Below, one piece after another: positions 12,701 to 25,000 of a stretch of DNA of 64,000 bases. The stretch is taken from contig NC_092600.1 in assembly GCF_047663525.1 (NCBI RefSeq), positions 3,716,001 through 3,780,000 on the forward strand, given 5' to 3'. The notes beneath the pieces were generated by a model that saw only the letters and a program-made list of their open reading frames with translations, did not search any database and had not been told where the DNA came from. Each line of letters starts with the position of its first letter. Position 1 is the first letter of the stretch. The translations under genes and the position numbers were made by a program. This DNA comes from Anas platyrhynchos (taxonomy: Eukaryota; Chordata; Aves; Anseriformes; Anatidae).

Positions 12701-13162
12701 TGTTGTGAGGCAGCCGCTTACCATCCACTGTGCCTGTTCTCAGCGTGCTGTAAATTGCGGGGCTATTTAAGAGGACCAAATGGCCTCCCTTTCCACTGGC
12801 TGAACTCTGCTCAGACATAACCCTCTTTTTCTGCCTCAAAAATATACGTAAAGGTATGTATAGTATGTTAGCCCCTCCTTAGCCTTTCCCACCCTGAAAA
12901 TTTTCGAATAGGGATGGCATGTTCCCCTCTCCAAAAAAAAAAATTCCTTTCATGGTATTTCCCCCTTCCCCCATTTCTTCTCAGCTGACAGCTGTGAGAG
13001 TCTAACTTTCAGGAGCTATCCTATCTGTTTCCCCTGATTCTGTTTTGAAGCTGGATTTTGTTTAAATATCCAAGTCATCTTTCACACCACAGGATTTATT
13101 TTTTTTTTGACATAATTTTAAAGTGGCCTTGAAAATACTTAATGTGAGTAGAGATGTGGTAA
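9757..13162. other. Intergenic DNA with T-runs, no gene seen
   Basis: AT-rich unique DNA with T-runs at about 10168-10188, 10940-10961 and 11900-11918. Open frames are short and unrecognised. No RNA gene was found. Confidence 0.5.
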
Positions 13163-13200
<38 letters not shown>

Positions 13201-13206
13201 TTATAT
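13163..13206 (+). repeat. Compound (CT)n(AT)n microsatellite
   Basis: About 13 CT dinucleotides run directly into about 6 AT dinucleotides and then TTATAT. It lies in AT-rich intergenic DNA. Confidence 0.95.
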
Positions 13207-15048
13207 CCTTTTTATCCTATTATTTTGCCTTTTTTATTTTTTTTTGTTATTATTTTTTAATAAAAACCTCCCCCAGCAATTTAGAAAGTTGATAGGGAAT
13301 TAAATTGAACAATGTAGTAATTTTAGAAGTCACAGGAAGGCCAAAGTTTCATAATAAAGCTTTTTTGTTGTTGTTTGAATTATAAGGAAATAGTTAAAAA
13401 AAAAAAAAATCTAATTTTCACACCATTCATTTCTAACCAAACAAAAAAATCTCAGTAAGAAATGTAGAGATCGTATTCAAAATCTAGTGAGAAAATCAAA
13501 ATAACGTAATTTAAGATACTTGCTGAACTTCATAGTTGCTTCTCAACCATGCAAGGCCTGATACGAAGCGGTAATTTTTCTGTTGATCGTTTTGTACTTT
13601 GATCAGACTGTAAGGTTATAGCTAGTCCAACACAAACATGCACAGCAGCTCAGGTTTTATGAGAAGACAATCTTCTGTCTTCACTGGTATTAGACTGCGT
13701 GCAAAGGAATGTGAAACAGGTAGTTGTACTTTACTTGACTTTACAAGGCCGGAGCAAATGTATGAACGTGTGCAGTTGTCTCTGCAGAATCTGAGCACAC
13801 TATTACAATTGAAATGTTTAAGTAGAAAGTTAGCTAGTTGTTTTTCCTTAGATTATCAGAGTTACATGTCTGTATTTTGAAAAATGTACATTTGCCAATG
13901 CTAGAAGAGGACGGATGGATTCATGAGTAATGAAATGAATGAATTTCCCAAATTCATGTAGTCACATGATTTCCAGAAACTATGTGCAGGATGCCTCAAG
14001 TCTACTTGCTGCAACCCTTTTTTTGAGCTTTGTATGTTATTAGAGTACACCAACTTCTGTTGACTATATACAACTTTGTATGTAGTCGACAGAAGCGTAC
14101 GTGGTGCTAATTTTATTGTGACCTTAAGCATAAACAGACTTAAATCATGAGATAGCAAATGTAATTTACTTTATCCTTTACTCTGTCCCATTGACTAGAA
14201 GCAAGTAATTTGTCTTCTGCAGTTGGTCATTGGCCATTTAACATCAGACAAAGAATTAGTCTGTGACAAAATGACAAAACAGAAGAAAACTATTTTTCAG
14301 CTGGTAGATTATTATTACTCTACTCCAAAATAGTCTGTATATTGTGCTTAAGAATCACTGCTTTCTGAGGAGTGGTGTGTTGTGAGCAGACATGCCTAAC
14401 TTGCCTGTATTTTTAAACTGGGAACTTTGCACAACTTATTGGAAAACTTGGAGTTTTCCCATAAGCTTGCATGCACACCTGCAGAGCTCCTCATAAAACT
14501 ATAAAACCTCTGCAGGAGGAAGCACATCAGAGCTGTCTCGTAGCTTCACTTGACAACATACAACTGTTTTGTAACTTCTTATTAAGAGAACATTTTGTTT
14601 TGTAGAGACATGATGGCTGGCACATGAACAACACCTCAAACGCTGCTGCCAATTTGTTGTTTGTTACTTGGTTTATTAATTAAGTTACACAAAAGATTTG
14701 GAAAAAGACCAACAGCCTTTTTTTTTTTTTTTGGTCCCATATTTTGGACTGCCTGGCCAAAGTAGAACAATTGCTGGTGCAGAGATACACAGAAGTCCCA
14801 AAAGGCAGTTAGGGCGGTTAGCTCTGTGTTTGACTGAATTATACCAAAGCCATGCACCTTCACTGTTTGTCATGAACTTTAGTAGGGATATCCTTCCTGT
14901 GGGTCTATTAATTGACCTCTGTATAGATCTGATCAGAGTACACTGGTGCTAAAAACTTCTGTTTATATCAAAAGTCACGTGGTTTTCAGACAGAAAAAAA
15001 AAAAAAAAAAAAAACTCTTCACAGTTCAAACTTATTTCAAATTGAATC
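13207..15048. other. Intergenic DNA, nothing recognised
   Basis: AT-rich unique sequence with A/T runs (13395-13410, 14718-14733, 14993-15014). No gene or repeat family identified. Confidence 0.5.
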
Positions 15049-16209
15049 CAGTTTGTCTCACTGGATATTTGCCCTATTTCTATAAACTTTACCTCACTTT
15101 TCTTCTTCTTTTTTTTTTTTTTTTTTTTTTCCTGCAGTTAATTTACACAAAGAAGGGGTTTCATGTTCTTTCTTTCTGACTTAATTATATAAAATATAAT
15201 GTGTATATACATATATGTATATAAAATTCCTTTACATTTGCTAGTTTATAGGTTTTTTTTTTTTTGTTTTTTTTTTTTGGAAGGAAGAATTTTAATAGCA
15301 AGATTCAGTAGGCATAACAGAAGCCATGGCTACACCAGGTTTTCAGTGGCTCACAACTGGTGTAGTTACACGTCCTGAAACAGAAATACAGATTTGTATG
15401 CAAAGAATGGTTTTGCCAAGTATATCCTTCCCATATGCTATTTTTGCCAAAGGAAGTAACTTTTCTCTAGAACTTTCTGTAGTGGATCAGGCAACCATTC
15501 AGCCAAGTTCAGCAGTGTGTCTGAAGAGGCCTCAGGTAGGCCTCAGGCACCTTTGGCTTATGAAGTAGTCTTCCTGTAGGAAAAAGTTTCCTCTTAAAAT
15601 CATTTTGAGGACTGAAGTGTGAAATACTTTCCCCTCATTGTGGATATTTTCATTAAGAATATAAAGCTAAGTTTCTCTGTGCCATCAGTTTGGGCCTCGC
15701 CAGTGCCTAGTGGTGAGCAGTGCCACCCGCTCAGGAGCTGGGCCAGCAGCACCAGGCTTGGTTAGGCCTTCATGGAGGCCTCTCAAGTATCTCATCTCTC
15801 ACAAGGGAAACAAGACTTTGCCAGTCCTTCCTTATAATGAGAAGCTTTAACACCTTTTTATTGTTGAATTTAATGGAATATGCAAGTTCTTCAGATACGC
15901 CTGAAATGTTGGCTTTTAGAGTTGCTGATGTCTGTTGCCAGTTGAGGGGAATTTCAAATATGGAAATGTTGTAACTTCAAGTCATGGTGCTGAACTTGTT
16001 TCTTTAATTTATCCTTGTATTCACTGATTTACATAGTTAATAATGACAAGAAATGAACAATTAGGTTGCAGCATGCTTGATGAAGGTCAGGCATTGTTGT
16101 GGCTTCTTGGAGGTGGCATTGGCCAAGCACCTCTCTGAAACGAGCTTCTCTGCCTTCCAACAAGTGGCCATAAGGAAGTGGTGGCCACTACCATGTCACG
16201 CAGCACGGG
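15049..16209 (+). repeat. Tandem duplication, copy 1 (1,161 bp)
   Basis: First of two head-to-tail copies of an unrecognised unit. It starts at CAGTTTGTCTCA and ends just after CATGTCACGCAG. Both copies share, in order, a T-run, TTAATTTACACAAA, an AT-rich ATATATGTATATA stretch, a second T-run, AAGAATTTTAATAGCAAGA, CAGAAGCCATGGCTACACCA, a GCTGGGCCAGCAGCACCAGG block and GATGAAGGTCAGGCATTG. By eye the copies differ by scattered substitutions, small indels and T-run length. I see no conserved ORF across both copies. Confidence 0.9.
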
Positions 16210-16371
16210 CAGTTTGTCTCATTGGGTATTTTCCTAATTTCTACAAACTTTACCTCTGTTTGTTTTTTTTTTTTTTTTTTTTTAAGTTAATTTACACAAA
16301 TAAATAAGTGGTTTAATTATATAAAATATAGTATATATGTATATATAATTCTTTTACATTTGCCTGTTTCT

Positions 16372-16408
<37 letters not shown>

Positions 16409-17325
16409 ATTTTAATAGCAAGATTCAGTAGGCGTAACAGAAGCCATGGCTACACCAGGTTTTCAATGGCTCAGAACTGGTGTAGTTACACGTCCAGAAA
16501 CAAAAATATAGATTTGTATACAAAGAATGGTTTTGCCAAGTATATCCTTCCCATATGCTATTTTTGCCAAAGGAAGTAACTTTTCTCTAGAACTTTCTGT
16601 AGTGGATCAGGCAACCATTCAGCTGCGCTCATCAGTGTGTCTGAAGAGGCCTCAGGTACCTTTGGGTTATGAAGTAGTCTTCCTGTAGAAAAAGTTTCCT
16701 CTTAAAATCATTTTGAGGACTGAAGTGTGAAATATTTTCCCCTCATTGTGGATATTTTCATTGAGAATATAAAGCTAAGTTTCTCTGTGCCATCAGTTTG
16801 GGCCTCAACAGTGCCTAGTGGTGAGCAGTGCCACCTGCTCAGGAGCTGGGCCAGCAGCACCAGGCTTGGTTAGGCCTTCATGGAGGCCTCTCAAGTATCT
16901 CATCTCTCACAAGGGAAACAAGACTTTCCCAGTCCTTCCTTAGGATGAGAGACATTAACAACTGATTTTTATTGTTGAATCTAATGGAAGTATGCGAGTT
17001 CTTCTCAGATAAGGCTGAAATGTTGGCTTTTAGAGTTGCTGATATCCGTTGCCAGTTGAGGGGAATTTCAAACATGGAAATGTAGTAACTTCAAGTCATG
17101 GTGCTGAACACGATTCTTCATTAATTTACCTTTGTATTCACTGATTTACATAGTTAATAATGACAAGAACAATTAGGCTGTAGCGTGCTTGATGAAGGTC
17201 AGGCATTGTTGTGGCTTCTTGGAGGTGGCATTGGCCAAGCACCTCTCTGAAATGAGCTTCTCTGCGTTCCAACAAGTGACCGTGAGGAAGTGGTGGTCAT
17301 TTCCATTCATTTCCATGTCACGCAG
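16210..17325 (+). repeat. Tandem duplication, copy 2 (1,116 bp)
   Basis: Second copy, joined directly to the first with an offset of 1,161 bp at the left edge. It is slightly shorter because of small deletions, for example in the GGCCTCAGGTAGG region and in the AT-rich block. It ends at CATGTCACGCAG (17,314-17,325), after which the sequences no longer match. The right edge lies about 600 bp before the SMAD5 CpG island. A minus-strand ORF runs through its right end (17,173-17,514), but the pattern is not kept in copy 1. Confidence 0.9.
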
Positions 17326-17439
17326 TGAGGATGGTTGTGTGAAAAGTAGGTGTTTGTCCTGCACAGGTGTTACACCCAGCATGAAGATTCCCATGCATAT
17401 GTGCCCTTGCAGGATTTTCCTAATACCGCTGTCCCTGAG

Positions 17440-17535
17440 GGCGTTTGAAGAAAGGTTGGTGACATTGGTAGTAGGGTGAAGGCTGGACCGGATGATCTTG
17501 AAGGTCTTTTCCAACCTTAATGATTCTGTGATTGT
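17440..17535 (+). mobile_element. CR1 LINE 3' terminal fragment
   Basis: Short CR1 tail: GAAGGCTGGACCGGATGAT, then CTTGAAGGTCTTTTCCAACC and TTAATGATTCTGTGATTG. It lies between the tandem duplication and the SMAD5 promoter. Dead, + orientation. Confidence 0.9.
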
Positions 17536-17811
17536 AATATTGTTAACATTTTCCTGAAACTTCAGTCGTTTTTTTTGGTGATCTGCGATTTAGCCGCCTG
17601 AAGGACCTCAGCACTGGGCATAAAACCCAGTGCCAGAAAACATCCACCAAATGCCCTATGCCAAACGGTGGGCTGGCAGCAGGAGGCAGGCAGGGCTGGT
17701 GGCCGTCCCACAGCTGGGACCAAGCAGGCACTGCGTGGCTGTGCCTGGTGGAAGCCATGGGCACGTCCCAGCGCGGTGAGGTGGCGTGGGCCAACATGGA
17801 GCTCGAGCAGA

Positions 17812-17836
17812 GCTTTTTATGCCTCCATCTTGTGGC
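17812..17836 (-). promoter_or_regulatory. YY1-like site at promoter edge
   Basis: CTCCATCTTGTGGC matches the YY1 core CCATCTTG (CAAGATGG on the minus strand). It lies about 100 bp before the CpG island and has the same core as the distant minisatellite at 4.05 kb. YY1 sites often sit near start sites of TATA-less promoters; use here is inference. Confidence 0.4.
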
Positions 17837-18339
17837 AGGCTACGTTTGAGCCGAGACACACAGCCACCTCTTTTCTTCTTATTATTATTTTTTAAACTTT
17901 TGGGCTCCGTTTCGTTTTTATTTCTGTTTTTAAAGCGACTACCCCGAGCCACGCCACCCTCCGAGCGCCCTTTCCGCCGCTCTCCCCTCAGCGCTCCCGC
18001 CCCTGCCCCTTCCCGCCGCTTCCTCCCGGCTGCGCGCACGCGCGGCCACCGCCAGCCCGCGCGCTCCCGCCCCCTTCTCCCCCCCCCCCCCCTTCCCCTC
18101 CCCGCGGGGCTCCCCCCGCCCCTCCGCGCACATCCGGGTCCCGGCGCTGGCCCCGCCGGCCCCGCCGCCGCCGCCGTCCCCTCGCGTCGTGGTGGGAGCG
18201 GGCGGCCCAAGGCCCAGGCCCAGCCACCGCCACCACCGCCGCCGCCGCCTGCCCTCAGGGGGACGCCCGCCGCGGCGGGGAGGCCGCCCGAGCTCCGTGC
18301 CGTGGTGGGTGAGGGCGGCCCGGGGGCCGGGGGAGGCGC

Positions 18340-18402
18340 CATCGGGGGGTGGGGGGGGGCTGTGAGGCGGCGGAGGGGGGGCTGGATGGGGGGGGGGGTT
18401 GA
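18340..18402 (+). other. G-quadruplex-prone G-runs in promoter
   Basis: G-runs of 6-11 bases separated by short loops (CGGGGGGTGGGGGGGGGCTG, then GGAGGGGGGGCTGG and a final 11-G run) satisfy the usual four-run quadruplex rule on the + strand. The C-run at 18,080-18,092 gives a further G-run on the opposite strand. Confidence 0.7.
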
Positions 18403-18415
18403 GAGCCCGCGGGCC

Positions 18416-18541
18416 CGAAGTTTGTGTCCTCCTTTTGGGAAGTTTTTGTCCTCCTTTTGGGAAGTTTTGTCCCCTTTTGGGAAGTTTGTGCTCTTCTCTG
18501 AGAGGTTTTGCCCCTCTCGGGAAGTTTGTGCCCCGTTGGTT
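18416..18541 (+). repeat. 20-22 bp minisatellite at edge of CpG island
   Basis: About six imperfect tandem units of the form GGGAAGTTTGTGTCCTCCTT with unit length varying between 18 and 22 bp. It borders the G-run cluster and may lie in the SMAD5 first exon or first intron. Confidence 0.8.
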
Positions 18542-18640
18542 GAGGACGGGACCCTCCCCACAGGGCCGCTGGGGGGTGTAGGGGGGTGAAGGAGCAGCCC
18601 CAGTAACCCCATTCAGCCCCCGACCCACGCTTCGTGCTGT

Positions 18641-18920
18641 GCACGGAGCTGCCTCAGTGCTAGTAAAAGGATCGCTTTTTCCCCCCTTTTTTGAAGCTGA
18701 GCAACTCCACTCTTACATTGTCAAAGGCCTGAGCAAGGGAAGGAGGAGAGGGATAACTGCCCGTGTCCCCAGCGCTGGTGAAGCGGCGCCTTCTGGCTCG
18801 GGCTCCCTCGGCCTCGGCAGCCTTCCCCCGGCACTGACAGCTGCCTGACAACAGATGGGCCGCGGAATTGATTCCGAGGGGCAATTTTTGCTTTCTGTGG
18901 GTTGTAAACTTAATAGAGGA
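18641..18920. other. Start of SMAD5 intron 1 (or exon 1 end)
   Basis: Sequence between the CpG island and the SINE fossil. It still carries some CpGs at 18,770-18,830. No coding potential is recognised. Confidence 0.4.
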
Positions 18921-19060
18921 AATATGGTCTTGCGGTTAAAGCACAAGACTGGGGATCAAGTGATCCGCGTTCTCTTCCAGAAGTGTAGTTTTTGATGTGA
19001 CTTGAAGCAAACTGAGCGAAGGTGTTTCTTAGGAAAATGAGGAAGAAGTGATTTCCCAAA
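18921..19060 (+). mobile_element. Fossil tRNA-derived SINE (MIR/CORE-SINE-like)
   Basis: The left part looks like a decayed tRNA head: an A-box-like TGGTCTTGCGGTTAAAGCAC, GACTGGGGATCAAG, and a B-box-like GCGTTCTCTTCC. It is followed by a body (GTGACTTGAAGCAAACTGA, then GAAAATGAGGAAGAAGTGA) that lines up with the MIR-type GTGACCTTGGGCAAGT ... AAAATGGGGA layout. Order and spacing fit an ancient amniote tRNA-SINE. It cannot be a working tRNA because the acceptor stem and B box are broken. Confidence 0.6.
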
Positions 19061-22000
19061 GGTTCAGTAACAGGCCTTGAAGCTTGTGGTGGAATCTATG
19101 GGTTTACAGGATTTATTCAGTGAGTGACGTGGGCTCCCTGCTTTAACGCAGCCTCTGAGGAATAACTGTCAAAGTTTGCATTAGCCTGTGAGTTTTGTCT
19201 CGTCATGGGAAATTAGATTGTCAGTGTGTGATGGCTTTAGATGAAATCTCTTGCTGGTTTTCATTCCTTCGTTAATTTCAGGTAATTTATCTGTCATGTG
19301 TGGCTTTAAAATCCTGACGACTGAAGCAGGTGTTGTGCAGTGCATGTCCCGATTATGGGAGTTCTGCACGGATTATCTGCCCGATATTCTGATTCCTGAT
19401 ATTCTGAGAGAATCCCAGTGAAGAGAAGGGAAAAAAAATGGTACATACATTTCTCAGTCACGTGCCCGTGCTCTTCAAAAGCTGTAATGCTTTACGAAAT
19501 TGGCAGCTGGTGGTAGTGGAAGTTAATAGAAGAAGCAAATAACTTAATTGAAGATGTTTCATAATTAGTATGTTGTAACTTCTGAGTGCTGTGTCTGCGT
19601 AGGGTGTTGCTGAATTTAATGTCTTAATCCCTGCTGCTTGATAGTGGTTTAGTCTAACATCTGATATAAAATTTTGTTCATTTGGCCTTGAAATTGACAG
19701 TAAGCGTTTAACGGCATTTATTTTGGAAAACAAAACTACAGCAAACCTCGTGCTTGCAGGGGTACCTGCCATTGTTAAACTTTTCTTTTCAAATACGGAG
19801 AAAATACACTTGAGGGGGGAATTTTCTTCCTAAAGAAAACTTTCCTAGTGGAAGCCCAGGAAGAAGGGCAGTTGGGGTAGTGATGAGAACTAAAAGAAGA
19901 GGATGAGAGGCTTTCCTTGCATTTCTCTGTCTTGATGACAGAAGATCACAGCAAAAGGGTGTGCAGTGTACAGCTGTAGTGGGTGGTTTTCCTTTGAGGT
20001 TTAGAGTTTTAACGTGGGGTAGAACCTGAAGGAATGGTAGCTGTGGACCCTGTACTTGATTCTTGTTACGAAGTCAGATTCTTCATGTCACAGCTTGTGC
20101 AGGTGCTCTCCTTTGCAGTTTCCAGGATGATAGAATGGTATCTGAGTTGGAAGAAATTCCAGCTCTCAAGGTAGAATGTGAATGCTCTGTTAAATGTTGT
20201 ATTTCAGTATTTGGTCAAACGGCCTTTGCAAATTATGTTGTGATCTTTAATCTTCCAGAGGACGCTTTTAATTTCAGGAAGATGTTCTATTATATTCTCT
20301 TTATAGTTCTCTAAAGAAAGCTCTAAGAACACCTCTGTTGCCCTTAGCTAAATTATGTACCTGCAGACATACTGCTGGGGCAATTCTTTGTAAGACCGTA
20401 GTCCTTCCTTTGCTGCCAGTTAAATGCTTCGTGCCGTTTAAAATGCAGGGTTCTTCTAATGTCTATGATAGCTTCGTTAAAATTATTTTTAATGTGTTAA
20501 TATGCCTTGAAAGATCCCTAGGTCATTTTTTATAGTAACAGGTTTAGTCCGTTCAAGTAAGGAGAGCAGTTCATGCTCAGAATTAAAAGGTGCTTGTGTT
20601 AGCTGAGAGCACTTCAGATGTTTCATGGCTAACATTGATAAACAACTCATTAAAAGCAAGTTGAGCAGTAATTCAAGACTTTTGCAGTTATCATTAGTCT
20701 TGGTGCAAGTTCCTGCGCTGTTCTCTGGAAGCCTTCTCAGCAGTGCTCCTGTGACCACGTTGAAAAGTTTGGCTGGAGCTTCAGCCCGCTTGACCAGGGT
20801 GGGTTGGCAAGGTGCAGGACGCCGCCTGCCAAGTCCGTATCCCTCCTGACCTACCACCAAGGTTGCGCCCGCCAGGACTGTCATCCTTGACAGAGGATCT
20901 TTGTCAGGACGCTGCTACTGATCCACCAACTATGAGGTAGTGTCTCTGAATTCTGGGTCAGTGCGTGTCACAAACTGACAAATTTAGAATACTTCGCCAT
21001 TCATTCATTCTGTGCAAGGGAGAAAAAAGGCTTGCTGAATTACTATTGTCAGTGTTCCCTCCAAATCCTGTAGCCTTTGTAAACTTGTCACAGTCTTAAT
21101 GCAATTCAGTTGGAGTGGAAGCGAATACACACACGTATACATCTTTATTTTTCTTCCCCTCTTTTAAAGCTTTATGAAAGTCTGCGGTCCCTGCTTTCAA
21201 GTTACATTTTTTGTTGCCAATTCACGTTTTTAGTGGCAGTATTTTGGGTGTTATTCTTTAATGAAGGCTTTGTGTGTGAGCAGTGAAATTTTTGGAAGGT
21301 TTTGTCGAGCTTTTTAATTTCTTAATGTATTTTAGGGCTTGTGGAAAGTAAAAGCATGTCTTCTTTTTTTTTTTTTTTTTTTTTCAGATGGTATTGAGTT
21401 CATTTTAAATACCCTTTTGCTTGGCCATGTCCACCAACCTACCAGAGTGGATGCATAAGCTTTTGCTTTCACGTTTAGTGAAATTTAGTGATGCCCTTGT
21501 ATGTGCTTTTAATCAAGGAACGGCTGGCAACTTGTAGGTATCAGCTGTGGTTAGAGTAGATCCTGAATAACCTTAAAAATATGAGGCAGTTTTAGGGCTG
21601 ACTTTCAGAAGTGCTGACTACAGTTGATGATGGCATTTCTTAGTGTAATGCTTCTGTTGGAAAATGCCAGTTAGGTGAAATAGGAGTGTGAGAAAATGCA
21701 CGGTTCTGGTAAAATACTTAAAAGAGAGATTTGGGTTCTAAGGTGGAATTTGCAAGTTTTGGGACTTCTACAAAGCTGAGTAATTAGAGCAGTTGTGGAA
21801 ACCAGGGCCATGTGAGCACAGGGTTTTTCTGTTTTAGGTGGATGCCTTAAGAAATAGATATATTTTTCAGGCCTGGGAAGGTTTTGCTTTTTTTCCCCTC
21901 TGTCTCTCTTCCACAGTATCACACCTAAATTTGAGTTGTACTGTGATGCAAAGCACATTCAAAACTTTCTGTTCTCAGGTCACACTTCTTCCTGAGGTTT

Positions 22001-25000
22001 TCTTGGCATCAGTTGCCATTTTGAAATGCAGTGGAGTTCTAGTGAACTCCTTCTGGCCGTACCTCATTGGAGATATAGATCATTATCACTTGTATTATTT
22101 TCTTGCAGCAAATTTGTAAAAAAATAAATAAAAACAGGCAACAGGCATCACCTTTGCAGTCTGAGCTATACATACGCCTTTCATGGTACCAGTTCTCCCA
22201 TGTCCCATTCATTACTTGCATCGTGTGCTTGGGCTCACAGTTTTTGTTATTTCTTTTACCAGTGCTAGTTAAATACTTCTCAGCTGACAGAGTTATATGC
22301 TTCAGGTTTTTTTAAAGCTGTGTTAGATGATGTACAGATGTGGAAATGAAAAGAAGTAGTATTGTGTGAGAAAGCCATGTCTGAAGCTGTTAATACAGTT
22401 TTTGTTGGGAGAGCAGTCACAGTTAATAAATTTTTGAAGATACCAGACAATTCTTTTCTGTTCTTGTTTACATGTATTATTAATTAGAAAATACTGCCTT
22501 ACAAGGCATGTTTGAAGCAAAGAACTCTAGTGCAAGTATAAAAGCAGTTATGTTTCACTCAATTAGATGTCTCGTTAGATATGCAAGCCCAGTTCTGATG
22601 GAAATACCACAAGTTCCGTGTTGGTATCCTTCCTAAAATCTCCTTTCATCTTTTCCTTACCCCTGAGGGGAGGGGGGAGAAGAGTTAACCAAATGATGGG
22701 TGATACTTTTCATTTTTTGTGATAGCTTTTCTGCACAGGAGAATTGAAGAAAAATCTTCTCTGTTCCAAAGTTGTGGCAATAGCAGGGAATGCATAGGCC
22801 CTTGAAGTTTGTTGCCCCAGTGTGACTTTAGGATTCATTTTAACTTTGATGTGCATGGAAAAAATATGGAACTCTAATGTGTCTTCTGTATTTGTCCTCA
22901 AGAAAAGACTAATGAATGCCATTGCATGGGACCATATGCTGGGCCACAGTGTAAGATGTAGGCTTTGGAAAATTTCCTACATGGAAAATGTAGGCTTTGC
23001 AAAACCAAGCACAATCCAGCACAATTCCTGTTCAAGACATTTATAAGGAGAAAAGGATCTTACTAAAACAAAGTGAAATTGATGTGAATCCAAGTGAATA
23101 GAAGTTGTAGTTTTAGATAGTTTTAAAAATATGTTGATAGCTGAGCACAATAAACTTACTATAATGTAAGTGGGCTTGGGAGCTTTCTGTACAAACACAC
23201 AAACTGTTTTAACGTGTCCGTGGAGGCAAAGTACTGAAGCATTTCTAAGTTTGAAGGGGCAGTAAGGTTAGGCACCAGAGCTGACTGCTAAACAGTTTTA
23301 ACTGGCAAGTCTGAGGCAGTTCTAACGACCTACCAATTGTGTAGCTAGTTATAAGGGGTGGTTTGTTTATATTGTGAAACTGAGTCTCAAAGCAGCTTCT
23401 AATCAGGAGCACTTCTGATTGGATCGGGTGCTGCAGCAGGCTTCATTTGCAAACTAGTAAATGAAGCAGCAAAGAACAGCATTTGTACACTTGGAATGCA
23501 ACTTCAATGCTGACAGTAGGAAAGGATGAGGATCATGTAGTTACTTATTTTATGCTTTTTATTCCTATAGGGTGATGGGCTACTTGGTGAATGGGACTTA
23601 AAGTTCACATTTTACAGGTGGAAAATTTGTAGTTTGGAATCAGTAGCAGTAGACTAGAAAAATCTCAGCAGAGGAAGCAAAGCGTAGTTCTGCTGCTTCA
23701 TGTTTATGATGGTAGATGAGCGATAGTCTATTTTTCCCCTCTTCACAAATGAAAAGTAATTTGTGCATTGTGCTGTTTGTTACCCAAATTGGTTTGTATT
23801 TAGCTGGCTTGATGAGGTATTAAGAAGGGGTTCAAACAATGGACTTGTTCACAGGACTAGTTTCCTTCCATTTCTGTAGTCATCAGTAAGACCTCTAAAA
23901 GTTCAAATGTCTGCCCCAAAATCTAATTTTGGTGCAGCAATTACTTCTTTGTGTTCACCCATTGAAAGCCCCCTCATTTCACCTCATGCAATGCATCGTT
24001 TTTAGTCTATAAAGACTATAGATGTTTTTCTCTATGAGGGTGATGCACTGGTGTACTGAAGTCTTGCCTTGTTACGTGCATGTGTCAGCCCTTGGAAGAA
24101 ATTGGTTTTAAATATAGTTGATCTGGTGAAGCAGTTCCTAACAGATGCCATGATTAGTTAGAAGCCTTTCAATAATTAGGTGTTGGAATTACATTAAATG
24201 CAAGTATAAATGTTCTAAATGTATTCTCAACTCATTCAGAAATTTTAAAATCCTAGAAGAGCTGTAGTTTCCACGTGAAAATGTTCTGTTTCTGTACACA
24301 AATTCCTGAACCTACTGCTTTGTGACCTTAAATGGCTTCAAAGAAGGAAATGCTTTTACTCTACAAATAATTTATGAAGCTTCTTAATGCTAGTTTGTTT
24401 TCATAATAAAAAGCTGTAAACCTTCAGTATTTTTTGTTCCAGAATGAATTTCCAGAAGGCCTACAATGAGGTTCAGTCAGTGTCTCTTCAACTTCTGAAA
24501 GCCTATTGGTACAGGAGTCTGTTGTAGGGTTTCTTTTTTGCCCCCACCGCTCTTGAACAGGTAAAAATACACTTGAGCAAAAGAGTCTAGAAAGCCTCAT
24601 GGGCAGACAGAACGGATTTACTGTAAGTGATATTAATGTTTTCGACTTCAGCAGTCTCATTTTTCATAGTACAAGCATGTATGTGGAAACAGTTTTCTGC
24701 TGAAGATGAAACAAATTAGATCAAATTGTTAGGATGCTTCAGGGATACTTGTTTTACTAGGTTTTGCTTTTGTTGACAGGGATTCAGACTTACGTAAAGT
24801 TTTGAGAGCTAATTATATTACTTCAAAAAGACTATTTCTGAAATCATTGTTTATGAGACAGTCATTTATCAAAATTCTCTTGACTTGCCCTACAAATACC
24901 AGTTATTGTAACAGATTGCTTTAGTAGAACTGTTCCAGCTTTCTTTGCTTGTAGTTGCTTGTTTATTCTAAGAGAATAGTTGTGGGTAAATGTGGGTAAA

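Larger units (their letters stand above)
17930..18640 (+). promoter_or_regulatory. CpG island, presumed SMAD5 promoter and exon 1 region
   Basis: Base composition changes abruptly to very GC- and CpG-rich DNA, densest at 17,940-18,330 (repeated CCGCC, GCGC, CCGCCGCCG). A 12-C run lies near 18,080-18,092 and there are long G-runs at 18,345-18,402. There is no TATA box, which is typical of a housekeeping-type vertebrate promoter. It lies 9 kb upstream of the first coding exon of SMAD5 on the same strand, so it most likely holds the start site and a non-coding first exon. I could not fix the start site or the exon 1 donor. Long open frames here on both strands reflect lack of stop codons in GC-rich DNA. 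Confidence 0.75.

Noticed and set aside
17173-17514. 113-codon minus-strand ORF at the right end of the tandem duplication
   Set aside because: The matching part of copy 1 does not keep the frame and part of the ORF runs into a CR1 tail; no known domain.
17656-18628. Long open frames on both strands (up to 318 codons) across the CpG island
   Set aside because: Composition is P/G/R/A low-complexity on both strands, as expected where stop codons are rare in GC-rich DNA. No family resemblance.
18921-18985. Functional tRNA gene
   Set aside because: A- and B-box-like sequences are degenerate and no acceptor stem can be paired; it fits a SINE head better.
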